This document shows positions 33,413 to 43,361 of a stretch of DNA of 48,386 nt, piece by piece. Origin of the DNA: a bacterium (lineage in GTDB: Bacteria > Patescibacteriota > Saccharimonadia > Saccharimonadales > Saccharimonadaceae); contig JAUIII010000006.1 in assembly GCA_030431855.1 (NCBI GenBank), positions 1 through 48,386 of the forward strand, given 5' to 3'. How positions within the stretch are numbered: the stretch's first letter is position 1; each line of letters starts with the position of its first letter. The notes below the pieces were generated by a model that saw nothing but the letters and a program-made list of their open reading frames with translations, was not told where the DNA came from and ran no database searches. A program made the translations under genes and the position numbers.

Positions 33413-33441
33413 AATGTAGCACATCAGTCAATATTATGCAA
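33413..33441 (-). promoter_or_regulatory. Promoter of the 91-aa membrane protein gene
   Basis: On the minus strand TTGCAT (33441-33436), a 17-nt spacer and TACATT (33418-33413) predict a start near 33406 and a 26-nt leader before the ATG. Confidence 0.55.
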
Positions 33442-33512
33442 TCACAAGCGTTTTGACGCAAACCCGTACGCCACAATTCGTGACGCTCTGTGCCATGAGT
33501 CACGAAAAATGT

Positions 33513-33518
33513 TATAAT
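33513..33518 (+). promoter_or_regulatory. Extended -10 box before uvrA
   Basis: TGT-TATAAT ends 8 nt before the ATG at 33527. No LexA-type box is visible around it. Confidence 0.55.
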
Positions 33519-33526
33519 AGGATGCT

Positions 33527-36340
33527 ATGTCAGACGTAATAAAAGTGGTAGGTGCGCGCGAGCACAATCTGAAAAACATCTCGGTTGAAATACCGAGGGA
33601 TAAGCTCGTGGTGATAACGGGTCTAAGCGGTTCGGGTAAATCTTCCCTAGCATTTGACACCATTTACGCCGAGGGTCAGCGGCGCTACGTCGAAAGCCTT
33701 TCTAGCTATGCACGCCAATTTTTGGGTCTTATGGAAAAGCCCGATGTTGATCAAATTGACGGCCTTAGCCCAGCGATTTCAATCGATCAAAAGTCAACCA
33801 GTCGCAACCCGCGCAGTACAGTCGCTACGGTAACGGAAATATACGATTATTTGCGACTATTGTTTGCTCGTATAGGTGTGCCACACTGCCCTGTTTGCAA
33901 CAAGCCCGTTTCGAGGCGTACGCCGCAAGCGATTATTGATGAGATTATGAAATTGCCTCTAGGCAAACGAGTCATGATACTGGCTTCAGTAGTAAACGAC
34001 AAAAAAGGCGAGTTCGCACACATCCCCGAGCAGTACACGCGCCAAGGATTCGCAAGAGCTCGAGTGGACGGTGTCGTGTATGCGCTCGACGAGTTTCCTG
34101 AGCTTGATAAAAAATACAAACACACCATCGAGATTGTCGTCGATCGCATCGTCATTAACCCCGACCAGTTAAGTCGTATTACGCAATCGACCGAACAAGC
34201 GCTCGACATCGCAAGCGGTGTCGTGGAAGTGCTAGATGTTGATGAAAACAGTCTACACACGTATTCGCAGCGCTATGCGTGCGTTGATCACCCAGGCGAA
34301 GATATTCCAGAGCTAGAGCCGCGACTTTTTAGTTTTAACGCGCCACACGGCGCCTGCCCAGTATGTACTGGTCTTGGGAGTCGACTTGAAGTCGACCCAG
34401 ATTTGGTGTTTAACCCAAATCTTACAATTTCAGAGGGAGCAATCCGTCCTTACAACCGAGTTAATTCTGATGCCTGGTATATGAAGCGACTCAGCGAGGT
34501 AGCAAGCGCGCATGGGTTTAGCTTGCAAGTACCAGTCAAGGAACTCTCTGCAAGCGCACTTGATAAAGTGTTGTATGGCACAGGAAACCAGAAGTACCGT
34601 GTGAGTTTAAGTGATGGACGCTACTACGACTCTACATACGAAGGAGTTATTCCGAATCTCGAGCGCCGCCACAAAGAAACGGATAGTGATTTTATGCGCA
34701 AAGATATCGAACGCTTTATGCGTGAACGAAAATGTCATGCGTGTCATGGCTCACGTTTAAAGCCTGTCGTCTTGGCGGTAACCGTTCACGGCATGAATAT
34801 TATGGATATTACAAATCTTGGCGTAGATAAAGCGCTTGATTTATTCACGAAAGAGCTGAAGTTCACCGAACAGGAGCTGTTCATTGCCAATCAAATTGTC
34901 AAAGAGATTTCCTCGCGACTTGGCTTCATGAACAACGTCGGGCTTAATTATCTAGAGTTATCGCGAGCGGCGAATACACTATCAGGAGGTGAGGCGCAGC
35001 GCATCCGCTTGGCAACGCAGATCGGTAGTGGATTACAAGGTGTGTTATACGTACTCGACGAGCCGTCTATTGGCTTGCACCAGCGCGACAACGATCGGTT
35101 AATCGCGACACTCAAGCACCTAAGGGACCTCGGCAATACTGTACTGGTAGTTGAGCATGACGAAGACACCATCCGTGCTAGCGATTATCTTATCGACATT
35201 GGTCCACATGCCGGCGTACACGGTGGTGAAATTGTTGCCAAAGGCACGCCCAAAGAAGTTGCGGCGCACCCGAGTAGTCTGACTGGAAAGTATCTATCAG
35301 GTAAAGAATCCATCGCTGTACCAAAAAAGCGCCGTGCTGTCGAAAAAGACAGAAAGCTTATTATTCGCGGAGCCGCCGAGAATAACCTGAAAGATATTGA
35401 TGTTGAATTCCCACTGGGCGTACTAACTGTAGTAAGTGGTGTGAGCGGCAGCGGCAAGTCGACACTCGTCAATGATATTCTTGCGAAAGAATTATCAGCC
35501 CGCTTGCATCGTGCGCAAACTGTACCAGGCAAGCACGAAAATATCGAAGGCACTAATCAACTCGATAAAGCGATTGTTATTGATCAATCAGCAATCGGAC
35601 GTACTCCACGCTCGAACCCTGCCACCTACACAGGTGTCTTCACGCCTATTCGTGAACTATTCGCCAGCACGCCTGAAGCCAACATCCGCGGCTACAAAGC
35701 AGGTCGCTTTAGCTTCAATGTCAAAGGTGGTCGCTGCGAAAACTGTCAGGGGGATGGCGTGATAAAAATTGAAATGCATTTCCTGCCCGATGTGTATGTG
35801 ACGTGCGATGAGTGCAAAGGCAAGCGATACAACCGCGAAGCATTAGAGATAAAGTACAAAGAAAAAACAATTTCAGATGTACTAGAAATGACAGTAGAAC
35901 AAGCAGCAGAATTTTTCGCCAATGTGCCGAGTATCGCTCGCAAGCTAAACACGCTTGTCGACGTCGGCCTCGGCTACATCACACTTGGGCAACCAGCAAC
36001 AACGTTTTCTGGTGGAGAAGCGCAGCGCATCAAACTTTCAAGCGAGCTTTCGCGCAGGTCAACAGGCAAGACGCTGTACATACTAGACGAGCCAACCACA
36101 GGCCTACACAGCGCCGATGTAAAAAAGCTCCTTGGTATTTTGCAGCAGTTGGTTGAAGGCGGCAATACAATGATTATTATAGAGCACAATTTAGACGTGA
36201 TAAAAACCGCCGATCATATTATCGACATGGGTCCAGAAGGCGGCCTGGGCGGTGGGCAAGTGGTTGCCGATGGTACGCCAGAAGAAGTCGCCAAAGTAAA
36301 AAATTCGTTTACAGGGCAATATCTAAAAACTGTACTTTAA
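33527..36340 (+). CDS. uvrA: Excinuclease ABC subunit A
   Basis: A 937-residue UvrA, the damage sensor of nucleotide excision repair. Two ABC ATPase halves are present: Walker [10 protein letters not shown] near residue 31 with signature [12 protein letters not shown], and Walker [10 protein letters not shown] with [12 protein letters not shown]. The zinc sites CPVC...CHACHGSRL and CENCQGDG...CDECKGKRY and the UvrB-binding region are intact. Length is normal. No uvrB or uvrC lies in the window. It overlaps the convergent DedA gene by 4 nt at the stops. Confidence 0.98.
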   Translation: MSDVIKVVGAREHNLKNISVEIPRDKLVVITGLSGSGKSSLAFDTIYAEGQRRYVESLSSYARQFLGLMEKPDVDQIDGLSPAISIDQKSTSRNPRSTVATVTEIYDYLRLLFARIGVPHCPVCNKPVSRRTPQAIIDEIMKLPLGKRVMILASVVNDKKGEFAHIPEQYTRQGFARARVDGVVYALDEFPELDKKYKHTIEIVVDRIVINPDQLSRITQSTEQALDIASGVVEVLDVDENSLHTYSQRYACVDHPGEDIPELEPRLFSFNAPHGACPVCTGLGSRLEVDPDLVFNPNLTISEGAIRPYNRVNSDAWYMKRLSEVASAHGFSLQVPVKELSASALDKVLYGTGNQKYRVSLSDGRYYDSTYEGVIPNLERRHKETDSDFMRKDIERFMRERKCHACHGSRLKPVVLAVTVHGMNIMDITNLGVDKALDLFTKELKFTEQELFIANQIVKEISSRLGFMNNVGLNYLELSRAANTLSGGEAQRIRLATQIGSGLQGVLYVLDEPSIGLHQRDNDRLIATLKHLRDLGNTVLVVEHDEDTIRASDYLIDIGPHAGVHGGEIVAKGTPKEVAAHPSSLTGKYLSGKESIAVPKKRRAVEKDRKLIIRGAAENNLKDIDVEFPLGVLTVVSGVSGSGKSTLVNDILAKELSARLHRAQTVPGKHENIEGTNQLDKAIVIDQSAIGRTPRSNPATYTGVFTPIRELFASTPEANIRGYKAGRFSFNVKGGRCENCQGDGVIKIEMHFLPDVYVTCDECKGKRYNREALEIKYKEKTISDVLEMTVEQAAEFFANVPSIARKLNTLVDVGLGYITLGQPATTFSGGEAQRIKLSSELSRRSTGKTLYILDEPTTGLHSADVKKLLGILQQLVEGGNTMIIIEHNLDVIKTADHIIDMGPEGGLGGGQVVADGTPEEVAKVKNSFTGQYLKTVL

Positions 36341-37005
36341 CGTTTTTCTTTGCCGAAAATAATCTTAACTTCACGAATTGTACCATCCCACAAGGCTTTG
36401 CGGCGTTCAGGTTCTTTTAGTGCATGGTAGAGAATAGGCGAAATCGACAGGAATATAATGATGAGTGCTGCGATTTCAACGTTTACCCCTAAATCGTGTA
36501 GAACCTTTCCTGCGTAGTAGCCAAGGTAAGTAAAAAGATATGTCCACGTAAAGGTGCCCAAGATACTGACTGGCAAGAATTGTCGATAGGTCATTTTGCT
36601 TACACCTGCAACGATAGGTACGAAGGTGCGAACGAACGGCACGTAACAGGCCAGCGTGATTGCAAGCGAACCGTACTTATCATAAAACTGCTCAGTTCGT
36701 TCAAGATTTTCTTTTCGAAATAGCCTAGTGTTTGGTCTGTCGAATAATTTACGACCAACTTTTTTTCCGAACAAGTAGCCTGTGCTTTGGCCAAGAGCAG
36801 CAGAGATGAAAAGCAAAAAAGCAAACACATGTACATTGATAGGAATGGGGCCGGGCAATAAGCCTTGTTGAAACAAAAAGCCAGCAGTGAACAGTAGGCT
36901 ATCACCGGGAAATAAGAAGCCAAACAGTAAACCGGATTCTGCGTACACCACAAACAATATGGCAAAGACGCCAAGACCTGTGATGAAATTCAGCAAAGCT
37001 TCCAC
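36337..37005 (-). CDS. DedA-family membrane protein
   Basis: A 222-residue DedA/VTT-domain protein; characterised members flip undecaprenyl phosphate or other lipids and support envelope stress tolerance. It shows the amphipathic reentrant [15 protein letters not shown], the [13 protein letters not shown] loop, and the second reentrant segment [18 protein letters not shown] with the family Arg. Four to five hydrophobic segments fit. The start is GTG at 37005, 7 nt after TGC-TATAAT, a leaderless GTG start. Confidence 0.92.
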   Translation of the reverse strand: MEALLNFITGLGVFAILFVVYAESGLLFGFLFPGDSLLFTAGFLFQQGLLPGPIPINVHVFAFLLFISAALGQSTGYLFGKKVGRKLFDRPNTRLFRKENLERTEQFYDKYGSLAITLACYVPFVRTFVPIVAGVSKMTYRQFLPVSILGTFTWTYLFTYLGYYAGKVLHDLGVNVEIAALIIIFLSISPILYHALKEPERRKALWDGTIREVKIIFGKEKR

Positions 37006-37012
37006 TGCTTTA

Positions 37013-37018
37013 ATTATA
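37013..37018 (-). promoter_or_regulatory. Extended -10 box before dedA-like gene
   Basis: On the minus strand TGC-TATAAT ends 7 nt before the GTG start. The rplY -10 box on the opposite strand is 30 nt away. Confidence 0.55.
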
Positions 37019-37048
37019 GCAAATATAGCAATGATACCCGCTTTGTGG

Positions 37049-37054
37049 TATAAT
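37049..37054 (+). promoter_or_regulatory. Extended -10 box of rplY
   Basis: TGG-TATAAT would start transcription near 37061, leaving a 42-nt leader that carries a strong AGGAGG (37091-37096) 6 nt before the ATG. In contrast to most genes here, this highly expressed gene has a leader and a Shine-Dalgarno sequence. Confidence 0.6.
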
Positions 37055-37102
37055 AATCAGACAATATAAACTCCGTAAAAGTATCCTTAAAGGAGGAGAG
37101 AG

Positions 37103-37840
37103 ATGGGAGATAAAGTAAATCTCAAATTAGATGAGCGCGAGCTCCAAGGCAAAAAGGTTGCCAAATTACGTAAAGAAGGTCTTGTACCAGCTGTTGTGTA
37201 TGGCCCTGGCATCGATCCTATTAGCGTACAAGTCGAAGACGGCGTGCTAACAAAAGCATATAAGAAAGCGGGTACACATGCTCCAGTGCATCTGACAATC
37301 GGCACGAAAAAGAAAATCGCCATGATCAAAGATGTCGACCGCGACCCTGTAAAAGGCACCATTCGTCATGTGTCGTTCCATGCAGTGAAAGCCAGCGATC
37401 CTGTGGTTGCCGAAGTGCCAGTACGCTTAGTAGGTGAAGGTGAGTCTGAAGCTGAAAGAGCCGGTCTGATTATCCTACAAAACCTCGAGAAGATTGAAGT
37501 GAAGGCTCTACCGATGGATCTGCCCGAAGCAGTTGAAGTCTCAATTCTTAGCTTGAAAGAAGCTGGAGATAAGGTAACACTGGCTGAAGCTACATTACCT
37601 GAAGGCGTTGAATTCATTGAGCACGACAGCCACCACGGCGATGACGACGAAGAAGAAAAAGTTCACGTGACTGACACTATGGTTGCAAGCGCATGGGAAC
37701 CAAGCGCACTCGCTGCAGCCAATGATGCAGCAGCCGGTGACGCGACTGATGAGTCTGAAGTTGAGTCAGAAAACGGTGAAGCGCCAGCTGATGGCGAAGC
37801 AGCTGACGGTGAAGAAAAAGCAGAAGAAAAAAGCGAATAA
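37103..37840 (+). CDS. rplY: 50S ribosomal protein L25 (CTC form)
   Basis: A 245-residue long-form L25/TL5/CTC protein that binds 5S rRNA. The N-terminal L25 domain (about 1-90) has LRKEGLVPAVVYGPG and MIKDVDRDPVKG. The TL5 C-terminal beta domain (about 95-180) has VPVRLVGEGESEAERAGLIIL and LPMDLPEAVEVSI. A final 60-residue Glu/Asp/Ala-rich tail is longer than usual. It is preceded by the strongest ribosome-binding site in this region and followed by a bidirectional terminator. Confidence 0.95.
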   Translation: MGDKVNLKLDERELQGKKVAKLRKEGLVPAVVYGPGIDPISVQVEDGVLTKAYKKAGTHAPVHLTIGTKKKIAMIKDVDRDPVKGTIRHVSFHAVKASDPVVAEVPVRLVGEGESEAERAGLIILQNLEKIEVKALPMDLPEAVEVSILSLKEAGDKVTLAEATLPEGVEFIEHDSHHGDDDEEEKVHVTDTMVASAWEPSALAAANDAAAGDATDESEVESENGEAPADGEAADGEEKAEEKSE

Positions 37841-37854
37841 CCACGCTATCGCTG

Positions 37855-37887
37855 CAAAAAAACACCCGCGTTTGGCGGGTGTTTTTT
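37855..37887. terminator. Bidirectional intrinsic terminator
   Basis: A 9-bp stem (AACACCCGC 37861-37869 with GCGGGTGTT 37875-37883, loop GTTTG) is flanked by A-tract on the left and T-tract on the right. It can end both rplY and the convergent membrane-protein gene. It is the only convergent pair in the window with such an element. Confidence 0.9.
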
Positions 37888-38680
37888 AAACGTTTTTTAC
37901 TTGTTCGTAATCCTTGCTTGTTGCAAGTATCACCAATACAACGAGTATGAAGCCGATTGCCGCGAGGAACTGATCTTGGTAGAAATTGATCGGCATGATT
38001 GCGATAATGGTTGCAAGGCCCAGAGTGCGAATTGTATTTGCAGCGCTAAGGTACTGTCTTGTCACAATGAATACCCAAGCAATCAGTATGACAATAAAGT
38101 AAAAGACATACGGTAGCTGAAGTTTCTGTGGGATAGCATCGCCGTTGCCAGACAAAATGAGAAGCACGCCTGCGCCTACACCGAAAGTTTGCAGTGCTAA
38201 CCAAAAGTATACGTAGAATGTCGAGTAAAATCTGGTTGGCCATTCTGCCGGTGGCAGTAGTGGCTTATGTTCTCGACGAGATATGATCGCGCGTAGTATG
38301 GCCCAGACGACGATGAAAGTGATGATAATCAGCGAAGCGGTAGGTTTAAAAAAATAATCATTATCAACCGTTATGAACTTGCCCAGCTCGTCGATAAACA
38401 GACCGAAGCCAATTCCGCCTACCAGCATGGCGAATTTTTTATTTGGTTTTAGCGAAATAGCCAGGTATAGAAACGCGATAGTGAGCGCCAATCCTCCCCA
38501 CAACATATGAGCAATGTGTAGGACGTCGCCACCAATCTGCGGGTAACCGGTCAGCGCCAGGTACGCTCGTGTCACAAACACAGTGCCAATACCAAACACG
38601 ACAAAAATATCCAAAAGCGGTAGTGCGCTTGTGCTTGGGCCAAAGAACCATTTCAAGCCTTTGTCTACGTGTCGACGCAT
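37886..38680 (-). CDS. Polytopic membrane protein of unknown function
   Basis: A 264-residue integral membrane protein with about seven hydrophobic segments. Conspicuous features are an intramembrane HIAHMLWGG (about 55-63) and FIDELGKFITVDNDYFFKP (about 94-112), both with conserved-looking polar residues (His, Asp, Glu). I do not recognise the family. A TATACT box lies 10 nt upstream of the ATG. It is separated from the ABC exporter genes by 27 nt on the same strand and could be expressed with them, though it has its own promoter. Confidence 0.65.
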   Translation of the reverse strand: MRRHVDKGLKWFFGPSTSALPLLDIFVVFGIGTVFVTRAYLALTGYPQIGGDVLHIAHMLWGGLALTIAFLYLAISLKPNKKFAMLVGGIGFGLFIDELGKFITVDNDYFFKPTASLIIITFIVVWAILRAIISRREHKPLLPPAEWPTRFYSTFYVYFWLALQTFGVGAGVLLILSGNGDAIPQKLQLPYVFYFIVILIAWVFIVTRQYLSAANTIRTLGLATIIAIMPINFYQDQFLAAIGFILVVLVILATSKDYEQVKNV

Positions 38681-38690
38681 AGTACTTGTC

Positions 38691-38696
38691 AGTATA
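38691..38696 (-). promoter_or_regulatory. -10 box before polytopic membrane protein gene
   Basis: On the minus strand TATACT ends 10 nt before the ATG at 38680, slightly longer than the usual 6-8 nt gap. Confidence 0.4.
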
Positions 38697-38707
38697 CACT
38701 ACGTGCG

Positions 38708-40489
38708 CTAATCTTCGATAAACCCACCACTTTGGTGTTGCCAGAGCTTGGCGTATATGCCATCTTTCTTTAGAAGTGTTTCATGATGTCCGTCTTCCAT
38801 GATCTGGCCGTTATCAAGCACAATAATCCTATCGAGCTTGGCGATGGTACTCAGGCGGTGTGCAATCACGATGTTGGTTCTACCTCTCATAAGTTTGCTG
38901 AGAGCTTTTTGTATATATGCCTCACTCTCACTATCGAGTGCACTCGTCGCTTCGTCGAGTAGTAGAATCGGTGCATCTTTTAAAATCGCACGTGCGATGG
39001 CAATGCGTTGACGCTGACCACCGGAAAGCTTCACCCCACGTTCGCCAACGATCGTATCCAGACCTGCGGGAAGTTTAGTGATAAATTCCATTGCGTATGC
39101 CTGTTCGGCAGCATGTTCAATTTCCTCATCGGTCGCATCTTCTTTGCCGTAGGCGATATTTTCACGCAATGTTCTGTGAAACAGATACGGGTCCTGGGGT
39201 ACATAGGAGATGTGACTCCGTAAACTATCTTGCGTAACGTGAGCAATATTTTGGCCATCGATAGTTATTTCGCCGTGCTGTATGTCCATATAGCGTAAGA
39301 TTAGCTGCGTCAATGTTGACTTTCCGCCGCCGCTGCGACCAACGAGTCCGATACTCTGCGAGGCGGGAATGTCGAGATTAAAGTCGTGAAAAATCGTTTG
39401 ATCTTTTGCATCAGCGTAGGCAAAGTTTACGTGTTTAAACTGAACATCGGCCTTATTAATGTGTAGACTATCCGCATCAGGTGCATCAACTATCTCGACA
39501 CTCCTCGATAGAATGTCGGTAATTTTAGATGCATCGAGGAATGCTTGCTCAGTCGTCCGCACAACGCCGTTTATAGCAAAAAGACTGCCTGTTACTCGGC
39601 CTAAATATGTTACGATAAACACCAGTCCCGCGATTGTCAGCAGGTTATCCGAGAGTAACCAGCCACACATGAACAAGACAGCGATTTGGAACGCAATTAA
39701 AACGCCAAGACGTAGCTCTGCACCATTTTCTAAGATGTAAATTTCTTGTTTTGCAATCGCTTCAATTTGTCGACGTTGTTCAATGACGCTTTGTATCTCA
39801 GTATCCTTTCGACCAAACATTCGTACTAGGGTTTGATTGCCGATGATATCGCCAAACGTGCCCATAAGTTTTGATTGTAGTTCTTTGCGTTGATTGCGCA
39901 AGGGACTACGTCGATTGTATGAGCGCAGTGCAAGTCCAACGACGACAATAGTGAGGGTTGCTAGCATCGGGAGCATAATAGGTGCAACAAATGCGACGAC
40001 GATGAGACTCGCTATGAAGTTGACGAAGATACTGCTTGCCTGCAGGAAGAAGGTATCTAGCAAGCTCAAGTATGATCGACTAAATGTATTAACATCCCCG
40101 GCGAGAGCACCGACCTTGCTGTTTGCGAAAAACGTATGACTTTGCGATAAGAGCCCACGCATCGCGTATTCACTGAGTTTAGTTGTCATTGCCTCTTCAT
40201 GATTGAACATTGCAGTGAAGCCTATGCGTGCCGCTAGGAGTGATCCAACCCCTGTCAGCACCATCCCCACAATCAACCATGTCTGATGTGCGGTATTAAA
40301 ATTATGTTCCAAAAGTGATTGGACATAGAGACTAATAAGCAGCGGTAAAATAACAAGATAAAGGAGATGCTGCAGAGGAATAAAAATACTTGCGATAATG
40401 AGTCGCTTTTTTTCATCACCCAGCACTTTACGAAAAATCTCGAGCGTCTTGCGTGTTACATCACGATCTGTTCTGCTGTATAGTTTCAT
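38708..40489 (-). CDS. ABC exporter (fused permease-ATPase), second of pair
   Basis: A 593-residue half-transporter with six membrane helices (about 25-310) and a C-terminal ATPase. Walker A is GRSGGGKST, signature LSGGQRQRIAIA, Walker B ILLLDEATSAL and H-loop AHRLSTIAKL. The ATG at 40489 overlaps the upstream gene's stop (ATGA), so the two proteins are coupled and probably form a heterodimer of the MsbA/multidrug type. In the Walker A the usual GSGKS is GGGKS. The last residues, SGGFIED, nearly match the partner, which points to tandem duplication. Confidence 0.92.
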   Translation of the reverse strand: MKLYSRTDRDVTRKTLEIFRKVLGDEKKRLIIASIFIPLQHLLYLVILPLLISLYVQSLLEHNFNTAHQTWLIVGMVLTGVGSLLAARIGFTAMFNHEEAMTTKLSEYAMRGLLSQSHTFFANSKVGALAGDVNTFSRSYLSLLDTFFLQASSIFVNFIASLIVVAFVAPIMLPMLATLTIVVVGLALRSYNRRSPLRNQRKELQSKLMGTFGDIIGNQTLVRMFGRKDTEIQSVIEQRRQIEAIAKQEIYILENGAELRLGVLIAFQIAVLFMCGWLLSDNLLTIAGLVFIVTYLGRVTGSLFAINGVVRTTEQAFLDASKITDILSRSVEIVDAPDADSLHINKADVQFKHVNFAYADAKDQTIFHDFNLDIPASQSIGLVGRSGGGKSTLTQLILRYMDIQHGEITIDGQNIAHVTQDSLRSHISYVPQDPYLFHRTLRENIAYGKEDATDEEIEHAAEQAYAMEFITKLPAGLDTIVGERGVKLSGGQRQRIAIARAILKDAPILLLDEATSALDSESEAYIQKALSKLMRGRTNIVIAHRLSTIAKLDRIIVLDNGQIMEDGHHETLLKKDGIYAKLWQHQSGGFIED

Positions 40490-42240
40490 TCTTCGATAAA
40501 CCCACCACTTTGGTGGCTCCATAGTTTCGAGTAGATGCCTTTTTTGGCAAGGAGTTCGGCGTGGGTGCCATCTTCGGCAATAGTACCATTGTCTAGTACG
40601 ATGATGCGGTCTAACTTAGCAATCGTGCTGAGTCGGTGCGCAATGACAATGGACGTACGATTTTTCATGAGATCACCGAGACTATCCTGGATGAGTTTTT
40701 CGCTTTCCGAATCCAATGCGCTCGTCGCTTCATCGAGCACCAAGATAGGCGCATCTTTTAAAATTGCCCGTGCAATAGCAATTCGCTGACGTTGTCCTCC
40801 TGAAAGTTTTACGCCGCGCTCGCCGACAAGCGTATCAAAGCCGTGAGCTAAATTGTCGATAAACTCCGTGGCGTGAGCAAGATCTGCCGCGTGACGAATT
40901 TCGGTGCTTGTCGCTGTCGGTTTGCCGTATGCGATGTTTTCACTCAGGCTACGGTGAAACAGCAGAGGTTCTTGCGATACATACGAAATTGCCTCATGTA
41001 GGCTTTCCTGGGTTACCTCCGCAATGTCTTGACCATCAATAGTAATCGCACCATCATCAATATCAGAGAATCGAAGGAGAATACGCGTAAGGGTCGTTTT
41101 CCCCGAACCGCTATGGCCCACAATACCCACTCTTTGGCCACTAGGTATAGCTAAGTTGAAGTCATTAAATACATGTTCACCCTCGCCGTTGTCGTGCGTA
41201 AACGAAACATGAGCGAACTCAACACGACCCTGCGAGGCAGCTAATTTTTTGGTACTGCGATCAACGATGTCTCGCTCTTTGTATAAGATTTCCGTCATTT
41301 CATGAGCGTCACCCATCAGCTTATTGTAATTGCGAGTGATGTTGTTCATGTTCCACAGTTGGCGGTTGATATTGAGAGCATAGGTGAAAACGAGGTAGAT
41401 AACGCCGATACTCACGACACCTTGTTCACTGCTAAAAACAGCGAACACAAAGGCGCCTACGGCAGCCAACGCGTATAGCAAGCTGAATACTGAAGTGGTA
41501 GATATAACGCCCCACTTTAAGCGCGTTGACGCTTGGTGCCACGCAGCCGCTGTCTCTCGAGAGCGTCGGTCTTCATCATGTTCTTTGCCAAAGGCCTTCA
41601 CAGTTGAAACGTTCGTCACCACATCGGCGAGAAAGCCATTCATCTTGTTGCCCATAGAAGCCTCATGCAGGTTGCGATCTGCCACCAGGCGCGAACCAAA
41701 AAACACTGTCACAGCGAAGACCAAAGCGTACCCTATCAAAAACAAGGCATACGGCCATTGGCCGAGAATGAGCAGTACCACGACTGCTCCGACAACCGTC
41801 GATAGCATAGGAATGATATCCCAGATAATCATGTCCCAAAATCGTTCGAAGGCACCGACCAGTTTTGTGCTTTGGCTAACGAGCGCGCCGCCAAATCGAT
41901 TGGCGTGAAACGACATACTCTCGCCTGCAAGTGTGTTGAGTATTTTTACGTACAAATCGCGTTGTCCACTAATCTCAAACGACCATGTAAAATACAGTGC
42001 GATGCGCCAGAGCACCACCTCGCCGATAATAATCGTTGCCGCGTAGCTAGCTACTAATGGCCAGCTTGTCTCCCAGCTAACAGACCCCTTTTGTAGCATA
42101 TTTATAAACTCAGACAGGATGTATGGTGCGAAGATTGCATTCACAATCACGGCCACAACAGGAGTAAATAGCGCCATAAAGCGCTGGAACTTGTAGCGCT
42201 TGGTAAAATGCCAAAATAATCGCAATGTCTTTCTTTGCAA
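40486..42240 (-). CDS. ABC exporter (fused permease-ATPase), first of pair
   Basis: A 584-residue half-transporter with six membrane helices (about 20-310) and an ATPase domain: Walker A GHSGSGKTT, signature LSGGQRQRIAIA, Walker B ILVLDEATSAL, H-loop AHRLSTIAKL. The start is TTG at 42240 with AAAGGAG 8 nt upstream. It is coupled to the second half-transporter. Substrate unknown: lipids, peptides and drugs are all handled by this family. The ATPase domains of both genes are close to identical around the signature and Walker B. Confidence 0.92.
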   Translation of the reverse strand: MQRKTLRLFWHFTKRYKFQRFMALFTPVVAVIVNAIFAPYILSEFINMLQKGSVSWETSWPLVASYAATIIIGEVVLWRIALYFTWSFEISGQRDLYVKILNTLAGESMSFHANRFGGALVSQSTKLVGAFERFWDMIIWDIIPMLSTVVGAVVVLLILGQWPYALFLIGYALVFAVTVFFGSRLVADRNLHEASMGNKMNGFLADVVTNVSTVKAFGKEHDEDRRSRETAAAWHQASTRLKWGVISTTSVFSLLYALAAVGAFVFAVFSSEQGVVSIGVIYLVFTYALNINRQLWNMNNITRNYNKLMGDAHEMTEILYKERDIVDRSTKKLAASQGRVEFAHVSFTHDNGEGEHVFNDFNLAIPSGQRVGIVGHSGSGKTTLTRILLRFSDIDDGAITIDGQDIAEVTQESLHEAISYVSQEPLLFHRSLSENIAYGKPTATSTEIRHAADLAHATEFIDNLAHGFDTLVGERGVKLSGGQRQRIAIARAILKDAPILVLDEATSALDSESEKLIQDSLGDLMKNRTSIVIAHRLSTIAKLDRIIVLDNGTIAEDGTHAELLAKKGIYSKLWSHQSGGFIEE

Positions 42241-42449
42241 GACGAATACTCCTTTTTAGTATGTATCTATTGTATATGATTTTTATCGCTAGTGGTTTGG
42301 CTCGTCCAAACGTGTGCGAGTAGAGGAACGCGTATGAGGTCGTTCATAGTATTACTAGTATAACACGAGTATATCTTTTTATTATATCAAATTTTGTATA
42401 AAAAGTCAAGTTCTGCTATAATTACCCCTGAAAAAGAGGCACAAAACGT
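42241..42449. other. AT-rich divergent intergenic region
   Basis: A 209-nt spacer between the ABC exporter pair and trhO. It contains a 6-bp hairpin (GTTTGG 42295-42300 with CCAAAC 42306-42311) and an AT-rich run from about 42340 to 42420. A TACAAT on the minus strand (42274-42269) could be the exporter -10. No small gene is apparent. Confidence 0.5.
42394..42422 (+). promoter_or_regulatory. Promoter of trhO
   Basis: TTGTAT (42394-42399), a 17-nt spacer and TGC-TATAAT (hexamer 42417-42422). The start would be near 42429, giving a leader of about 21 nt with a weak AGAGG. Confidence 0.65.
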
Positions 42450-43361
42450 ATGCAAAAAATTCTACTGTATTACAAATTCACTCCAATTTCTGACCCAGAA
42501 GCCGTAAAGCTATGGCAAAAGACACTGTGTGATGGGTTGAATTTGCGTGGTCGAATTTTGGTAAGTCGCCATGGCCTAAACGGTACCGTTGGCGGCGACG
42601 TGGACGATTTGAAGAAATACATAAAGGCGACAAAGCAATACCCTGGGTTCAAAGATACGGTGTTCAAGTGGAGCGATGGTGGCCGTGAAGATTTTCCGCG
42701 TATGAGCGTAAAGGCACGTCGTGAATTGGTTGGCTTTAAAAACTCCGACGATGAATTTGATGTCGATGAAAATGGTGTGATAGGCGGCGGCCCTCACCTA
42801 AAGCCAGAGCAAGTGCATGAACTCGTAGAAAAATATGGCGACGACGTAGTGTTTTTCGATGGCCGCAATGAGCACGAGGCAAAGATAGGCAAATTTAAAA
42901 ATGCCGTCGTACCAAACACCAATACCAGTCGCGATTTTATCGCCGAACTGGAAAGTGACAAATACGACGATATAAAGGACAAAAAAATTATTAGCTACTG
43001 TACCGGCGGTATCCGCTGCGAGGTAATTTCTGCCATGATGAAAAAGCGCGGCTTTAAAGAGGTCTACCAGATAGATGGAGGCATCGTGAAATACGGTGAG
43101 AAATACGGCGATGATGGCTTGTGGGAGGGCAGTCTGCGCGTATTCGACAATCGTATGACTATGAACTTCTCTGACCATACTGAAACCATTGGCGAATGTA
43201 CGCACTGCGCGGGGAAAACCAGTAATTTTGAAAACTGTGCACATACCGAATGCAACGACCTAGTGCTGATATGTGAAGCCTGCAAAGAAAATCCTGAGCT
43301 GTTATTCCACACTGCTGACTGTAAAGATAAGGAACTTGCAAAACAGAAGGTAGCTGCCTGA
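42450..43361 (+). CDS. trhO: tRNA uridine(34) hydroxylase TrhO (YceA-like rhodanese)
   Basis: A 303-residue TrhO/YceA protein, which in characterised bacteria hydroxylates U34 of certain tRNAs to ho5U using O2. The N-terminal acylphosphatase-like domain (YYKFTPI, GRILVSRHGLNGTVGG) is followed by a rhodanese domain with catalytic Cys in SYCTGGIRCE. A C-terminal zinc-binding tail has CTHCAGKT, CAHTEC and CEACKENP. All domains are complete. It is the first gene of an operon with NUDIX and DUF2945 genes, overlapping the next by 1 nt. Confidence 0.92.
   Translation: MQKILLYYKFTPISDPEAVKLWQKTLCDGLNLRGRILVSRHGLNGTVGGDVDDLKKYIKATKQYPGFKDTVFKWSDGGREDFPRMSVKARRELVGFKNSDDEFDVDENGVIGGGPHLKPEQVHELVEKYGDDVVFFDGRNEHEAKIGKFKNAVVPNTNTSRDFIAELESDKYDDIKDKKIISYCTGGIRCEVISAMMKKRGFKEVYQIDGGIVKYGEKYGDDGLWEGSLRVFDNRMTMNFSDHTETIGECTHCAGKTSNFENCAHTECNDLVLICEACKENPELLFHTADCKDKELAKQKVAA

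Noticed and set aside
42241-42449. Small gene in the AT-rich spacer
   Set aside because: No frame of useful length with a ribosome-binding site; only promoter elements and a short hairpin.
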